In this document: piece after piece, positions 1-9,075 of the stretch
Layout: each line of letters begins with the position of its first letter
How positions within the stretch are numbered: the stretch's first letter is position 1
Assembly: GCA_028292435.1 (NCBI GenBank)
Contig: JAQGMI010000055.1
Span: forward strand, 45,776 to 109,775
Source of the DNA: Betaproteobacteria bacterium
GTDB taxonomy: Bacteria > Pseudomonadota > Gammaproteobacteria > Burkholderiales > SG8-41
Length of the DNA: 64,000 nt
Direction: 5' to 3'
Notes under the pieces: model-generated
Seen by the model: only the letters and a program-made list of their open reading frames with translations
Databases searched by the model: none
What the model was told of the DNA's origin: nothing
Position numbers and translations under genes: made by a program

Positions 1-1
1 C

Positions 2-205
2 GGCAAAGCGCTTGAAGCGACCGTCAAGGATTGCCGCGGCAGTGCCCGCCGTCCGCTGACCGACGACGACATCTCGGTAAAGACGCTCGATCAATTGAGC
101 GTCGCATTCTCGAAGCAGGCGGCCGAGCGCATCGTGGCCGAATGCTGGAAGCTCGAGCAATACCCGCGAGTCGATGTGCTCGCGAAGACGTTGGGCGCGG
201 CATGA
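2..205 (+). CDS. MmgE/PrpD-family protein, C-terminal end (partial)
   Basis: An open frame runs in from before the window and stops with TGA at 203-205. The 67 visible residues begin GKALEATVKDC and include LTDDDISVKT and AAERIVAECW. A C-terminus with a run of acidic residues, a helix ending near a Cys-Trp pair and a final short helix is typical of the MmgE/PrpD (2-methylcitrate dehydratase-like) family, so I assign it there from remembered family features. Its stop overlaps the ATG of the following SDR gene (ATGA), so the two are translationally coupled and probably act on one substrate. The catalytic part lies outside the window, so the exact reaction cannot be told. Confidence 0.6.
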   Translation, partial: GKALEATVKDCRGSARRPLTDDDISVKTLDQLSVAFSKQAAERIVAECWKLEQYPRVDVLAKTLGAA

Positions 206-1248
206 CACAGAAAACCGCGCTCGTCGCGGGCGCTTCGGGACTCATCGGCCGGCGCATCGTCGAGCACCTCATCGAGACGGGCGGCTGGAACATCATCGGG
301 CTCGCGCGCACGCCGCGCACGTCTAACGGCATGCGCTGGATCGCGGTCGACTTGAACGATGCCGCGGACTGCGCGCGCAAACTCACGCTGCCGGAAGTCA
401 CGCATTTGTTTTATGCGGCGCGTTACGATCATCCCGAAGGCGTGCCTGAATCGGTCGAAATTAACGCGGCGATGCTCGAGAACGTCGTCAACGCAGTCGC
501 GCCTTCGGGCCAGCTCGTTCACGTGCACGCCGTTCACGGCAGCAAATACTATGGTACTCAGCTCGGCCCGGTCGAAGTGCCGCTGACCGAACAGTCGCCG
601 CGCGCGAACAATCGAAACTTTTATTTCCAGCAGGAAGATTTCCTGCGTGCGCAGAGCAATGGGAAAACGTGGAGCTATTCGACGTCGCGCCCGCATTCGT
701 TCTGCGATCCGGCAGTCGATTACGCGCGCTCGGCATCGATGGTCATCGCCGTTTACGCCGCCGTACAGCGCGAACTCGGCCTGCCGCTCGACTTTCCCGG
801 CACGACCGCGAGCTTCGAAGTACGTAACCAGTTCACCGACACATCGCTGCTCGCGCGCGCGATTGCATGGATGGCGTGCGAACGGCGCTGCGCAAACCAA
901 TCATTTAACGTAGTGAATGGCGATTATCCGCGGTGGGCGGAGCTGTGGCCGGGCATCGCGAAAACGTTCGACATGCAGACGGGCGCGGCGAGCAACGTGA
1001 AGCTTGCAACGTATATGGCGGATAAAGGTCCGGTGTGGGACCTCGTCGTAAAAAAGCACGGCCTCAAGGCGACCAGCCTCGAGTCGGTCGCGTTATGGCC
1101 GTATGGCGATTACCTGCTGCGGCCGGAGTGGGAAATTCACTCGTCGACGGACAAGGCGCGTGGACTTGGCTTTACCGAGACGCTCGACACCGGCGCGATG
1201 TTCGCGCAGCACTTCGCGCATTACCGCGCGGAAAAAATCATTCCCTGA
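202..1248 (+). CDS. SDR-family NAD(P)H reductase, PRISE (progesterone 5-beta-reductase/iridoid synthase)-like
   Basis: This 348-residue protein is an extended short-chain dehydrogenase. The Rossmann glycine motif GASGLIG is at residues 10-16. The usual YxxxK motif is absent. Instead there is GSKYYG with Lys115 and NFYFQQED at 139-146, which match the GxKxYxG and NFYYxxED signatures of the PRISE group of enone reductases. The family reduces activated C=C bonds of enones with NADPH. The ATG at 202 is chosen because it overlaps the stop of the upstream MmgE/PrpD-like gene and starts directly at the Rossmann strand. A longer in-frame reading upstream exists but would lie inside the upstream gene. 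No signal peptide is seen, so it is cytoplasmic. The substrate is unknown. Confidence 0.85.
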   Translation: MTQKTALVAGASGLIGRRIVEHLIETGGWNIIGLARTPRTSNGMRWIAVDLNDAADCARKLTLPEVTHLFYAARYDHPEGVPESVEINAAMLENVVNAVAPSGQLVHVHAVHGSKYYGTQLGPVEVPLTEQSPRANNRNFYFQQEDFLRAQSNGKTWSYSTSRPHSFCDPAVDYARSASMVIAVYAAVQRELGLPLDFPGTTASFEVRNQFTDTSLLARAIAWMACERRCANQSFNVVNGDYPRWAELWPGIAKTFDMQTGAASNVKLATYMADKGPVWDLVVKKHGLKATSLESVALWPYGDYLLRPEWEIHSSTDKARGLGFTETLDTGAMFAQHFAHYRAEKIIP

Positions 1249-1293
1249 TCAGGCGGCGGGCTTGCTGCCCGGAAATATGGCGCAAGAACGGCG

Positions 1294-1608
1294 CTAATCG
1301 CTTTTAGGTATCACCACTTTGTCCGGCAGCGGCACCGCCTGCCCGCGTTCGTATTTCTCGTCGCTCGCAATGAGGCCAAGCGCGAACCACGCCGCAAAAC
1401 CAATCACCACAACCGCGGCAACGATCAGCGCGATCTTCTCCGTCCGCTCTTTCGCCGCGTGCTCGGAGTCGAGTTTGTCGACGAGCTTTCTAACTTTGCG
1501 CAACGCAGTGCGCTTGACCGTCTGCTCGATGTTAGCCGCCATCGCGCTTTTATCCGCTTCTACTTCGAGATTTATAGCGTCTTCGTTTTGATTTTTTTCA
1601 AACGTCAT
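1294..1608 (-). CDS. Small single-pass membrane protein, unknown function
   Basis: This encodes 104 residues. The N-terminal half is charged and rich in Lys, Glu and Arg, and is predicted helical (Ala- and Lys-rich around residues 20-55). One hydrophobic helix, IALIVAAVVVIGFAAWFALGL, spans about residues 59-79, and a short polar tail follows. The shape is that of a membrane-anchored helical protein. It points toward the SDR gene and its stop lies 45 bases from that gene's end. I do not recognise a family. Confidence 0.6.
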   Translation of the reverse strand: MTFEKNQNEDAINLEVEADKSAMAANIEQTVKRTALRKVRKLVDKLDSEHAAKERTEKIALIVAAVVVIGFAAWFALGLIASDEKYERGQAVPLPDKVVIPKSD

Positions 1609-1766
1609 GTCGCACCATGTGCCCGGTTGTGACCGTACACGTTAAGCTTATGGTCATGTTAAGCGGAGGACGTTTGACACGCAATCTCGCGCCTCGCTAC
1701 ATTACAGGGGTCAGGTCCGGCTGATTGCGCCGGATGCTTCGAGCCATTTAACCGTGGAGTTACCAC

Positions 1767-2753
1767 ATGTCCGCCGCCAGATTTTCAGTCACGCCGTATG
1801 TCGCCGCCGCCGTTTCATTATGCTCGCTCGTGCTTGCTGGGACCGCGGTGGCGCAGGCCTACCCGTCGAAGTCGGTCAAAAGCATCGTCGGTTTTCCCGC
1901 GGGCGGCGGTTCGGATGCGCTCGCGCGCCTCGTCTCGGCGGCGCTCAGCGACAAATTCGGTCAGCAGTTCGTGGTCGACAACAAAGCGGGCGCGAATACG
2001 ATCGTCGCCACGCAGTACGTGAAGAGCCAGCCGGCGGATGGCAACACGCTGCTGTTCGTGTCCGCTTCATTCGCAATCAACCCGAGCCTCTACAAACTCG
2101 ATTACGACATTGAAAAAGACTTCACGCCGGTCACTGTGATGGCGATCGTGCCGCTGCTCTTGATCACGAACAACAATCTGCCCGTCAACTCGATCAGGGA
2201 ACTGATCGCGATGGCGAAAGCGCAGCCGGGCAAACTGAATTACGCGTCGTTCGGCATCGGCAGTGCCGCGCATCTCGCGGGCGAGATGTTTTTGAGCATG
2301 ACGGGCACCGACCTGATTCACGTGCCGTATAAAGGCAGCGCGCCCGCGGTCGCCGACGTGATGGGCGGCCGCATCACGATGATGCTGCCGGGCATCGGGT
2401 CGGCGATCAATCTCGCGAAGGAAGGCAAGTTAAAAGCGCTCGCGGTCTCGACCGGCAAGCGCGTGCTAGGCGCGCCCGACGTGCCGACGATTGCAGAAGC
2501 GGGCGTGCCCGGCTTCGATGTCGCAACCTGGGAATCGATCCAGGCGCCCGCCGGCACGCCGCCCGATATCGTCGCCAAGCTCAACGCGGCCGTGCGCGAG
2601 GCCGTCACGAATGCGAGCCTGCGCCAGAAAATGATCGATCTCGGTTTCGAGCCGGACGGACAAAAATCGCCCGCTGAAACCGGTCAGTTCGTCAAAAGCG
2701 AGATGTTGAAGTGGGGCAAGCTCGTGCGCGAACGCAACATCAAGGTCGAGTAA
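1767..2753 (+). CDS. TTT substrate-binding protein (Bug/TctC family)
   Basis: This 328-residue periplasmic solute receptor has a Sec signal peptide that ends near AVAQA (residues 26-30). The family marks follow in order: YPSKSVKSIV, the GFPAGGGSD loop, VVDNKAG, ADGNTLL in place of the common PDGYTLL, the HVPYKG loop, and APDVPTIAEAG before the C-terminal lobe. Bug proteins bind small carboxylates through two water-bridged loops. The TAA stop is followed immediately by the GTG of the flavin oxidoreductase gene, with no gap, so the two are almost certainly cotranscribed. That suggests an amino- or imino-acid-like ligand, but this is inference. Confidence 0.93.
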   Translation: MSAARFSVTPYVAAAVSLCSLVLAGTAVAQAYPSKSVKSIVGFPAGGGSDALARLVSAALSDKFGQQFVVDNKAGANTIVATQYVKSQPADGNTLLFVSASFAINPSLYKLDYDIEKDFTPVTVMAIVPLLLITNNNLPVNSIRELIAMAKAQPGKLNYASFGIGSAAHLAGEMFLSMTGTDLIHVPYKGSAPAVADVMGGRITMMLPGIGSAINLAKEGKLKALAVSTGKRVLGAPDVPTIAEAGVPGFDVATWESIQAPAGTPPDIVAKLNAAVREAVTNASLRQKMIDLGFEPDGQKSPAETGQFVKSEMLKWGKLVRERNIKVE

Positions 2754-3989
2754 GTGGCGGAAGTTACCGTCGTCGGCGCCGGCATTGTCGGCGTCTGTTC
2801 CACCGCGTGGCTGCAGCGCGCAGGCTTCACCGTCACGTTGATCGACGCGGGCGCAGTTGGCGAAGGCGCATCGTTCGGCAATGCGGGAAATTTAAGTCCC
2901 GGCGCGGTCGTGCCGTACATGATTCCGGGTTTCATGAAAGAGGTGCCGGGCTGGCTTGCGCAAAACGGGCCGCTCGCGGTACGGCCGTCCTACTTTCTGA
3001 AAGTGTTGCCATGGCTGCTCACCGCGGTCAAAACCAGCCGCGCTGAAACTGCATTCAAGACGTCGCGCGCAATGCACGCGTTGCATCGCGGCACGCTCGA
3101 CGCATACGACACGCTGACTAAAAACACCGAAGCGGCTGCGCTGATCGAACGCTGCGGCCAGCTTTACGTCTCCACGCGGGAAGGTGCAGCGCAGGGTTCC
3201 GCCGTCGCGCAGGCGATGCGCGAAGCGGCCGGCGTCAAAATCCAGTCGCTCGACCCTATGGAAATCCGCGAACTCGAACCTGCGCTCGCGCCCATTTTTA
3301 AAAGCGGCATGCTGATCCCCGACAACGGCCGCTGCAAAAATCCGCACCAGCTCGTGCAGCTCATCGCGGCCGAAGCACAGCGCAATGGCGCCAGCATCGT
3401 GCGCGGCGAAGTCAGCGGCTTTGAAACGAATGGAGCAAACGTTACGGGCATCGTCGTTGACGGGAAAGTTCGGCCGGTCGAACGAGTCGTCATCGCGGCC
3501 GGCGCTGCAGCGGGACGCTTAAGCGCAAAACTCGGCACGCCGCTGCCGGTGGAAGCCGAGCGCGGTTATCACATCACGATCGGGGAACCTGGCGTCGTGC
3601 CGCGCATTCCGGTTACGCACGTCGATGCGAAATTCGTGTGCTCGCCGATGAATATGGGGCTGCGGGTTGCCGGCACCGCGGAGTTCGCAGGCTACGACGC
3701 GGAGCCGAACTGGCGGCGTGCCGAGCTGCTCGCGACGCAGGCAAGCGCGATGTTTCCGGGCTTGCGGATGGAAAAAGTATCGCGCTGGATGGGCCGCCGC
3801 CCGAGCCTGCCCGACGGCCTGCCGGTGCTGGGCGCGGCGCCGAACTACGCCAATGCGTTTTTCGCGTTCGGCAATTCCCATTTCGGCATGAGCGCCGGTT
3901 CCGTGATGGGAAAAATCGTTGCCGAGCTCGTCGCCCAACGGACGCCGGACATCGACATAACGCCGTTCAGCCCGCGGCGGTTCGGTTAA
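2754..3989 (+). CDS. FAD-dependent D-amino-acid dehydrogenase-like oxidoreductase (DadA/DAO family)
   Basis: This encodes 411 residues with a GTG start directly after the upstream stop codon. The FAD-binding GxGxxG motif is at the very N-terminus (VVGAGIVG, residues 5-12), followed by the acidic end of the second strand (LIDAG). SFGNAGNLSPG matches the DadA family's SFANAG-like segment. The C-terminus has GRRPSLPDGLPVLG and FGNSHFGMSAG, which are typical of DadA and sarcosine oxidase relatives. The family oxidises D-amino acids or N-substituted glycines to imino acids and passes electrons to the respiratory chain. It forms a module with the preceding Bug gene. The exact substrate cannot be read from the sequence. 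Confidence 0.88.
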   Translation: MAEVTVVGAGIVGVCSTAWLQRAGFTVTLIDAGAVGEGASFGNAGNLSPGAVVPYMIPGFMKEVPGWLAQNGPLAVRPSYFLKVLPWLLTAVKTSRAETAFKTSRAMHALHRGTLDAYDTLTKNTEAAALIERCGQLYVSTREGAAQGSAVAQAMREAAGVKIQSLDPMEIRELEPALAPIFKSGMLIPDNGRCKNPHQLVQLIAAEAQRNGASIVRGEVSGFETNGANVTGIVVDGKVRPVERVVIAAGAAAGRLSAKLGTPLPVEAERGYHITIGEPGVVPRIPVTHVDAKFVCSPMNMGLRVAGTAEFAGYDAEPNWRRAELLATQASAMFPGLRMEKVSRWMGRRPSLPDGLPVLGAAPNYANAFFAFGNSHFGMSAGSVMGKIVAELVAQRTPDIDITPFSPRRFG

Positions 3990-4124
3990 TCTCTCGTCGT
4001 CGCAAACGGCATCGCTATGACGACCGAATTGCCGCGAAGCGTTTCCCGTGGCAAGATGATTCAGGAGGTGACGCCGCCGTCGTGCTAGCAAGAGCGGGCA
4101 CCCCCACTTATCAGGGAGATCAAC

Positions 4125-4805
4125 ATGCTTAACGGCAAATGGTTTCACATGGTTGCGGGCGGGATCTGCATGCTGCTCTGCGCATCGGTACACGCCCAGC
4201 AGATGTACCGCTGCGGTAAAGCGTTTCAGGACACGCCGTGCGACGGCAATCAGCAAATCAATTCCGCACCGGCGGCCGCCGGCAACTCGAATACCGGCCG
4301 CAGTCCGTCCGGCGCGTTGAATGTTGCGTGCACCCGCCGCGGTGAAGATGCGCAGAAGATCGTGTGGGCAAAAGAAGCCGGCCGCACCGAGGAACAACAA
4401 CTTGCCGCCGCGTCGAATTCGGAGCAGCGCAGGCTAATCGTTGAAGTCTATCGTCGCCGCGGCACCTCGGGCGACATCCGCAATGCAACCGAGGGCGAAT
4501 GCGTCGCTGAACAGGAAAAAGCCGCGCAAGCCGCGGCACTGCTGAGGGCGATGCAAGGGGGCTCGCCCGTCGCGGCACCGGCGCCGGCTGCGCCCAGTGG
4601 TCCAAGCGAAGCCGATAAAGCGGCCGAAAAACGCGATGCGCTTGCCGTGGCCGAACGCAATAAGATGAGCCGTTGCAAAAGCACCATGACCGAATTGGCA
4701 AACGTCAGGGAGCAACAACGCGCAGGCACCAGCCGCGAGGGAATGGATCGCCTGAATCAGCGGCAGGCGGAGACGGAGCGCACCCGCCGCGAGCTTGGCT
4801 GCTGA
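4125..4805 (+). CDS. Exported DUF4124-like protein
   Basis: This 226-residue protein has a signal peptide ending at VHAQ. It begins in the mature part with QMYRCGKAFQDTPCDG, the compact Cys-containing segment seen in DUF4124 proteins, which are small periplasmic proteins of betaproteobacteria. The rest is low-complexity Ala-, Glu- and Arg-rich sequence, probably helical, with a paired Cys near the C-terminus (MSRCKS and the final GC). The ATG at 4125 is preceded by AGGGAG. It is followed by a convergent gene. The function is unknown. Confidence 0.7.
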   Translation: MLNGKWFHMVAGGICMLLCASVHAQQMYRCGKAFQDTPCDGNQQINSAPAAAGNSNTGRSPSGALNVACTRRGEDAQKIVWAKEAGRTEEQQLAAASNSEQRRLIVEVYRRRGTSGDIRNATEGECVAEQEKAAQAAALLRAMQGGSPVAAPAPAAPSGPSEADKAAEKRDALAVAERNKMSRCKSTMTELANVREQQRAGTSREGMDRLNQRQAETERTRRELGC

Positions 4806-4887
4806 GTTGCGCGTCGCCCGAATTTAAAGTCGAACGGCTTTCGGGTCATCGGGCCGCGGTTAATGTTGTCCGCGGCGCCGGCCTTCC

Positions 4888-5274
4888 TTATTTAGCGTAA
4901 TCGAATTTCGGCATTCCCTTGAGCGCTTCCTTAGTCGCCCCGGTGAGGATGAATTTTCCATTGTCCTCGCTGATCTGGCCGACCGGAATCGCAACGTCAT
5001 GCCGCGCCACGCCGAGGAAGCCGCCGGCGCCGATGATGAAAAAAGACGCGGTGCCGTCGGGCGCAACTATGATGTCGCTGATCTTGCCGATGCGTTTGTT
5101 GTCTTCGTTGTAGACGACTTTATTCAGTACCTTCTTCTTGACGCTCCAGCCGTTCGCAACCATCGTCAGGTTGGCAACGCCGAGCGACGTTGATCCCGCG
5201 ACCTGCGCGTGGGCGGTGCCGGCAAGCAGCGGCATGCAAAGCGCGGCTGCGGCGAGACATTGTTTGATGGGCAT
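4888..5274 (-). CDS. Exported PRC-barrel domain protein
   Basis: This 128-residue protein has a signal peptide ending at GTAHAQ (residues 18-23). The mature part is a single PRC-barrel: KVVYNEDNKRIGKISDIIV is the first pair of strands and ASFFIIGAGGFLGVARHDVAIP the second. Such small exported PRC-barrel proteins are common in betaproteobacteria and are often stress-associated, but their ligands are not established. The gene is transcribed towards the DUF4124-like gene. Confidence 0.82.
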   Translation of the reverse strand: MPIKQCLAAAALCMPLLAGTAHAQVAGSTSLGVANLTMVANGWSVKKKVLNKVVYNEDNKRIGKISDIIVAPDGTASFFIIGAGGFLGVARHDVAIPVGQISEDNGKFILTGATKEALKGMPKFDYAK

Positions 5275-5397
5275 GGCAGGACCTCTCTAATCGACTTTGT
5301 AAGCGAATAGTGTCCGTCATGGCCGCCGCATAGTCTGTGCGTTGGCGCACGTACTCGCATTCGCCGCGATGGCAGGTCTGACAGCGTCGATACCCGA

Positions 5398-6852
5398 TTA
5401 CAGCGTATCGGCGCTGAGCGGCGGCGCGACTTCTTCAAGCGGCTTGCACTCGGCATTCACGCCAAGAAAAAGTGTCACGACCACCGCGATTAGCATCAGC
5501 GCGGCGGCGGCAAGATAGCCGTAGAACAAAACTTCGCGCGAACCGGTGCCGATCAGGGTGCCGAACAGCCACGGCGCGACGATGCCGCCGGTGCCGGTGC
5601 CGATCGCGAAAAAGATTGCAATCGCGAGCGCGCGGATTTCGAGAGGAAACACTTCGCTCGCCGTCAGGTATGCCGAGCTCGCGGCCGCCGATGCGAAGAA
5701 GAAAATCGCGCACCACAACGCCGTCTGTCCAACCGCCGAAATAAGTTCGCGGACGAACAATCCGCCGGTAACCGCGAGCAACAGCGCCGCAATTGCATAA
5801 GTCGAAGCGATCATGATGCGGCGGCCGACGATGTCGAACGCGGGGCCGAGCACCAGCGGACCGAGAAAATTGCCGAGCGCGAACGGCAGCAGATACAACG
5901 CGGTGTCGGGCGCCGGCACCGCATAAAACCGCGTCAGCACCATCGCATAAGTAAAAAAGATGGAGTTGTAGAGAAACGCCTGCGACATCATGAGCACGAC
6001 GCACAGCACCGAGCGCGCGCGGTAGCGCTTGAACAACACATGCGCCGCAAAGCCCAGGCCAAAGTAAGCCCGCGGGCGCAGCGTCAGAACGGCGCCGGAC
6101 GGCGGCGCGAGGCGGCATCCACTCTTTTCTTCAAGCTGACGTTCGATTGACGCGACGATGCGCTCTGCTTCGTCGACCCGGCCGTGCGTGAACAGCCAGC
6201 GCGGGCTTTCGGGAATCGAATTACGAAAACACAGAATGATGAGGCCGAGTGCCGCGCCGACGCCGAAGCCGAGCCGCCAGCCGAAATCCGGCGCGAACAA
6301 CGCCGGATCGAGCACGACGAGCGCCGCGCCCGCGCCGACGGCTGCGCCAATCCAGAATGTGCCGTTGATCAGCAGCGCGACGCGGCCCCGAAAGCGCGCG
6401 GGTATCAGCTCGTCGATCGCCGAATTGATCGCCGCGTATTCGCCGCCGATGCCGCAGCCGGTCAGGAACCGGAATAACGCGAAGCTCGCGAGATCCCATG
6501 AGAACGCGCTCAAGCCAACGCCTGCGAGATAAACACCCAGCGTGACGAAGAAGAGTTTCTTGCGGCCATAACGATCGGCGAGGCGGCCGAACACGAGCGC
6601 ACCGAGTACCGCGCCGGCGAGGTAAGCCGAGCCAAGCAAGCCGATTTGCGCCGAGGTGAAATTGAGCGTCGTCGGCAGCTGGAGTACGCCGCTCACCGCG
6701 CCTTTGAACGTGACTTCGAGCCCGTCGAGCAGCCACGTGATGCCGAGCGCGAAGACCACCCGCCAGTGAAACGCGCTCCACGGCAGCCGGTCGAGGCGCG
6801 CGGGCACCTGCGTCGAAATGACTGCGCCGGGCTCCGCGGGACGAAAATTCAT
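5398..6852 (-). CDS. MFS transporter, metabolite/sugar-porter type
   Basis: This 484-residue inner-membrane protein has about 12 hydrophobic helices. The MFS motif A is present as GRLADRYGRKK after the second helix, and ESPRWL follows the sixth helix, the signature of sugar-porter and aromatic-acid/metabolite:H+ symporter members. The central loop carries an Arg- and Glu-rich helix (GRVDEAERIVASIERQ). The family imports or exports small organic solutes with protons. The gene lies upstream, on the same strand, of nothing obviously linked. The substrate is unknown. Confidence 0.88.
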   Translation of the reverse strand: MNFRPAEPGAVISTQVPARLDRLPWSAFHWRVVFALGITWLLDGLEVTFKGAVSGVLQLPTTLNFTSAQIGLLGSAYLAGAVLGALVFGRLADRYGRKKLFFVTLGVYLAGVGLSAFSWDLASFALFRFLTGCGIGGEYAAINSAIDELIPARFRGRVALLINGTFWIGAAVGAGAALVVLDPALFAPDFGWRLGFGVGAALGLIILCFRNSIPESPRWLFTHGRVDEAERIVASIERQLEEKSGCRLAPPSGAVLTLRPRAYFGLGFAAHVLFKRYRARSVLCVVLMMSQAFLYNSIFFTYAMVLTRFYAVPAPDTALYLLPFALGNFLGPLVLGPAFDIVGRRIMIASTYAIAALLLAVTGGLFVRELISAVGQTALWCAIFFFASAAASSAYLTASEVFPLEIRALAIAIFFAIGTGTGGIVAPWLFGTLIGTGSREVLFYGYLAAAALMLIAVVVTLFLGVNAECKPLEEVAPPLSADTL

Positions 6853-6941
6853 TCCGGTACGATTGCAACAGGCGCCCGGAGTTCACGCGAAGACGGACGG
6901 CGCGCCTATGACGCCGTGCTGTGAAGCTTTTACAAGCGCGC

Positions 6942-7724
6942 TTAGTCCGGCTTGCGTTCCTTGCGCACGAAGCCGCCGAGCTTTTGCTTCCATTCGTCCG
7001 AATGCATGCAGCCGACCCAGGCCTCGTTATCGAAGCGCAAGCCAGCGGTCAACGCGACTTCCTGCGATTGATTCATCGCCGACTTCGACTGCACGACGCC
7101 GATCGACGGGTTCGCGGCGATGCGCTTGGCCATGGCTATCGTTTCTTCCATCACCTTGTCGTGCGGCACGACTTTGTTGACGAGCCCGAGTTCGGCCGCT
7201 TCCTTCGCGTCCCAGCGCCGGCCGGTGAAGATCAGCTCTTTCGCTTTCTGCACGCCAACCAGACGCGGCAGCCGCTGGCACGCGCCGCCGCCGGGGAAAA
7301 AGCCATGCGTCGTTTCAGGCAACGAAAAAATGGCGCGTTCGGATGCAATACTGATATCGCACTGGAGCACCAGTTCGAAACCGCCAGCCATGCAATAACC
7401 GTTGATCGCGGCGAGCACGGGCTTGCGGATGTTGGCAACCAGGCTCGTCCATTTGGCGACCACGTTGAGACGGTCGTGAACCATCTGGGCGGTCGTGCGC
7501 GCGGCGCGCTCTTTCAGGTCGGCCCCGCTGCAGAACGCCTTGTCGCCGGCGCCGGTAATCACGATTACCCGCACGTTGTCGTCAAGATCGAGCTGCGGCA
7601 GCAATACGGTTAATTCGTCGCGCAGCTGTGAGTTAAGCGAGTTCATCGCCTCGGGTCGGTTGAGCGTGACGACGGCAACGCCATCGGCGATAGCGAGCAA
7701 ATGCAAAGGGGTCGGTGCGTTCAT
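6942..7724 (-). CDS. Enoyl-CoA hydratase/isomerase family protein
   Basis: This is a 260-residue crotonase. The oxyanion-hole segments are CSGADL (65-70) and CMAGGFEL (111-118). Both catalytic glutamates of true enoyl-CoA hydratases are in place: Glu117 in GFELVLQCDI and Glu137 in SLPETTHG. GFFPGGGACQRLPRLVG follows as expected. It should hydrate a 2-enoyl-CoA in the cytoplasm during beta-oxidation or aromatic/terpenoid acid catabolism. Length matches the family. Compare it with the second crotonase at 48967-49740, which lacks both glutamates. Confidence 0.92.
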   Translation of the reverse strand: MNAPTPLHLLAIADGVAVVTLNRPEAMNSLNSQLRDELTVLLPQLDLDDNVRVIVITGAGDKAFCSGADLKERAARTTAQMVHDRLNVVAKWTSLVANIRKPVLAAINGYCMAGGFELVLQCDISIASERAIFSLPETTHGFFPGGGACQRLPRLVGVQKAKELIFTGRRWDAKEAAELGLVNKVVPHDKVMEETIAMAKRIAANPSIGVVQSKSAMNQSQEVALTAGLRFDNEAWVGCMHSDEWKQKLGGFVRKERKPD

Positions 7725-7824
7725 GTCGAATCTTTCCTCGGGTTGTCTTGCGTAGCGCTATTTTCGCTTATTTGAAACGTCGCCGTCCGGCATGCTCGCC
7801 AAAAATCATCGGCGACGACGCCGG

Positions 7825-8289
7825 TTATTCGACGCGCACGAACCGGATAACGATGCCCTGCGGCTTCTGCGTCAGCACCAGCATGTCGCCGGCGATGCTG
7901 TAGTCGAAATTGTTGCCCGGCCCGGCCATCGCGAAAGCGCTTTTCGCGACGATAGACTTGGTCGTCAGCGTATTTGCCGTCGCCGTATAGGTGCCGGCAT
8001 TCAGATAAAGCGCATCGAACACCGCGACTTTTTCCGCGTCGGTCGCCTTGTCGTTGGTCGGATAATCCGGTAGCGGCTTGCTGCCGTTGATCCGCGTGAA
8101 GCTGTAATACTGCTTCGCGAAGATCAGCAGGCCCGGCTGCGGACTTGTAACCGGCGGTTTATTCGGCTCCGCGATCTGCGTGACCCGCCATGCGCCGCCC
8201 AGCGGAGTCTGCGGAGCAGTGGATTGCGCTTGCGCGCCGGCCACGGTCACAATCATTCCCACAAGCACGAACGCCATAATTCGATACAT
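7825..8289 (-). CDS. Exported lipocalin-like domain protein
   Basis: This 154-residue protein has a signal peptide (MYRIMAFVLVGMIVTVAGAQAQ). The mature part starts with PLGGAWRVTQ and continues with YYSFTRINGSKPLPDY and NAGTYTATANTLTT, the pattern of the lipocalin-like family often found in proteobacterial exported proteins. A longer start exists upstream, but the ATG at 8289 has a well-placed GGGAGG and begins the signal peptide directly. The ligand is unknown. Confidence 0.72.
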   Translation of the reverse strand: MYRIMAFVLVGMIVTVAGAQAQSTAPQTPLGGAWRVTQIAEPNKPPVTSPQPGLLIFAKQYYSFTRINGSKPLPDYPTNDKATDAEKVAVFDALYLNAGTYTATANTLTTKSIVAKSAFAMAGPGNNFDYSIAGDMLVLTQKPQGIVIRFVRVE

Positions 8290-8345
8290 GAAGCCTCCCA
8301 TTCGGTTTTTGTTCGGGTTTCGGTCAGGCAAAGTCGCGCCTGATG

Positions 8346-9071
8346 CTACTTCTGCGGTTTCGCCGGAGCGCGCGGCGCAATCAGGCCATTGGCCGCCGCG
8401 ACGACACGCAAGCGCTCGCACTGCTCGCCCGTCAGCCGCGTGTTAGTCGAACCCGTACGCGGGCGCATCAGGTTTTCGGGCGCATCGCTGTGCTCGCCGC
8501 TATCGGACAGGACGTGCACCAGCTCGTGCGCGACCGCGAGATGCAGGTCATGCGTGCCGAACGCGAGCCAGATCGTGTTCGACATTTCCGGCCGCTCGCG
8601 CGCGTTACTGAGGCCGATCGCTTCCGCATCGTACGCGGGTTCGCTATGCGTATCGTCGACAAACAGAATCGCCGGCTTGGTTACGGTGAACTCGCGCAGC
8701 ATTTCGCGCGCGACGGGGACCGAATAGAAAAAGTATTTCCGCGGCGCTTCGAGCACACGCAACTCGACGCTCGCCACCGCGACGCCGCATTGCGCGATCA
8801 TCGGCAGCGCATCGAGCACCGACGTGATGACGTCGTTCGGCTTCCACTCCGAGTCCTTGAACGTGTACAGCGAGAGGTTGAGCTCGTAGGTTGCCGCGGG
8901 CGGCGCGGGCAGCTGCTTCTGCGGCACGCTGCGCGTTTCGATGATGCGCACCGGCTCGGCGGCAAAAGCCGCGACGCTCGCTGACAGCAGTAATCCGCCC
9001 AGCAACCGGATCACGGCTGCGCGCAGGCCGCGTTCAACTTTTGCGGGGATATGACGGCGCCGGCTGCTCAA
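8346..9071 (-). CDS. Exported protein with a zinc-metalloprotease-like HExxH motif
   Basis: The longest reading is 241 residues from a TTG four bases after the stop of the upstream dioxygenase gene. An alternative GTG at about codon 20 would begin directly with the signal peptide, which ends near AAFAAEP. Residues 182-194 read HELVHVLSDSGEH, an HExxH motif with a further His eight residues on, followed by ENLMRP. This resembles a metzincin zinc site with its downstream Met, though the Gly of the standard HExxHxxGxxH spacing is not matched. Two Cys occur, around 95 and 219. The call of a metalloprotease is inference from this motif alone. Confidence 0.55.
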   Translation of the reverse strand: MSSRRRHIPAKVERGLRAAVIRLLGGLLLSASVAAFAAEPVRIIETRSVPQKQLPAPPAATYELNLSLYTFKDSEWKPNDVITSVLDALPMIAQCGVAVASVELRVLEAPRKYFFYSVPVAREMLREFTVTKPAILFVDDTHSEPAYDAEAIGLSNARERPEMSNTIWLAFGTHDLHLAVAHELVHVLSDSGEHSDAPENLMRPRTGSTNTRLTGEQCERLRVVAAANGLIAPRAPAKPQK

Positions 9072-9075
9072 ACCG

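Noticed and set aside
91..900. A long open frame on the minus strand opposite the PRISE-like gene
   Set aside because: It is Arg- and Ala-rich, without any domain motif, and lies wholly opposite a clear gene. It is a codon-bias shadow of GC-rich coding DNA.
4853..4876. GCCGCGG and CCGCGGC as a terminator between the convergent genes at 4805 and 4888
   Set aside because: Only 7 bp with a 10-base loop and no T-run. Too weak to list as a terminator.
7778..7817. CGTCGCCG and CGGCGACG as a possible terminator hairpin
   Set aside because: The loop is 24 bases, no T-run follows on the strand of the nearby gene, and 8-bp GC matches are common by chance here.
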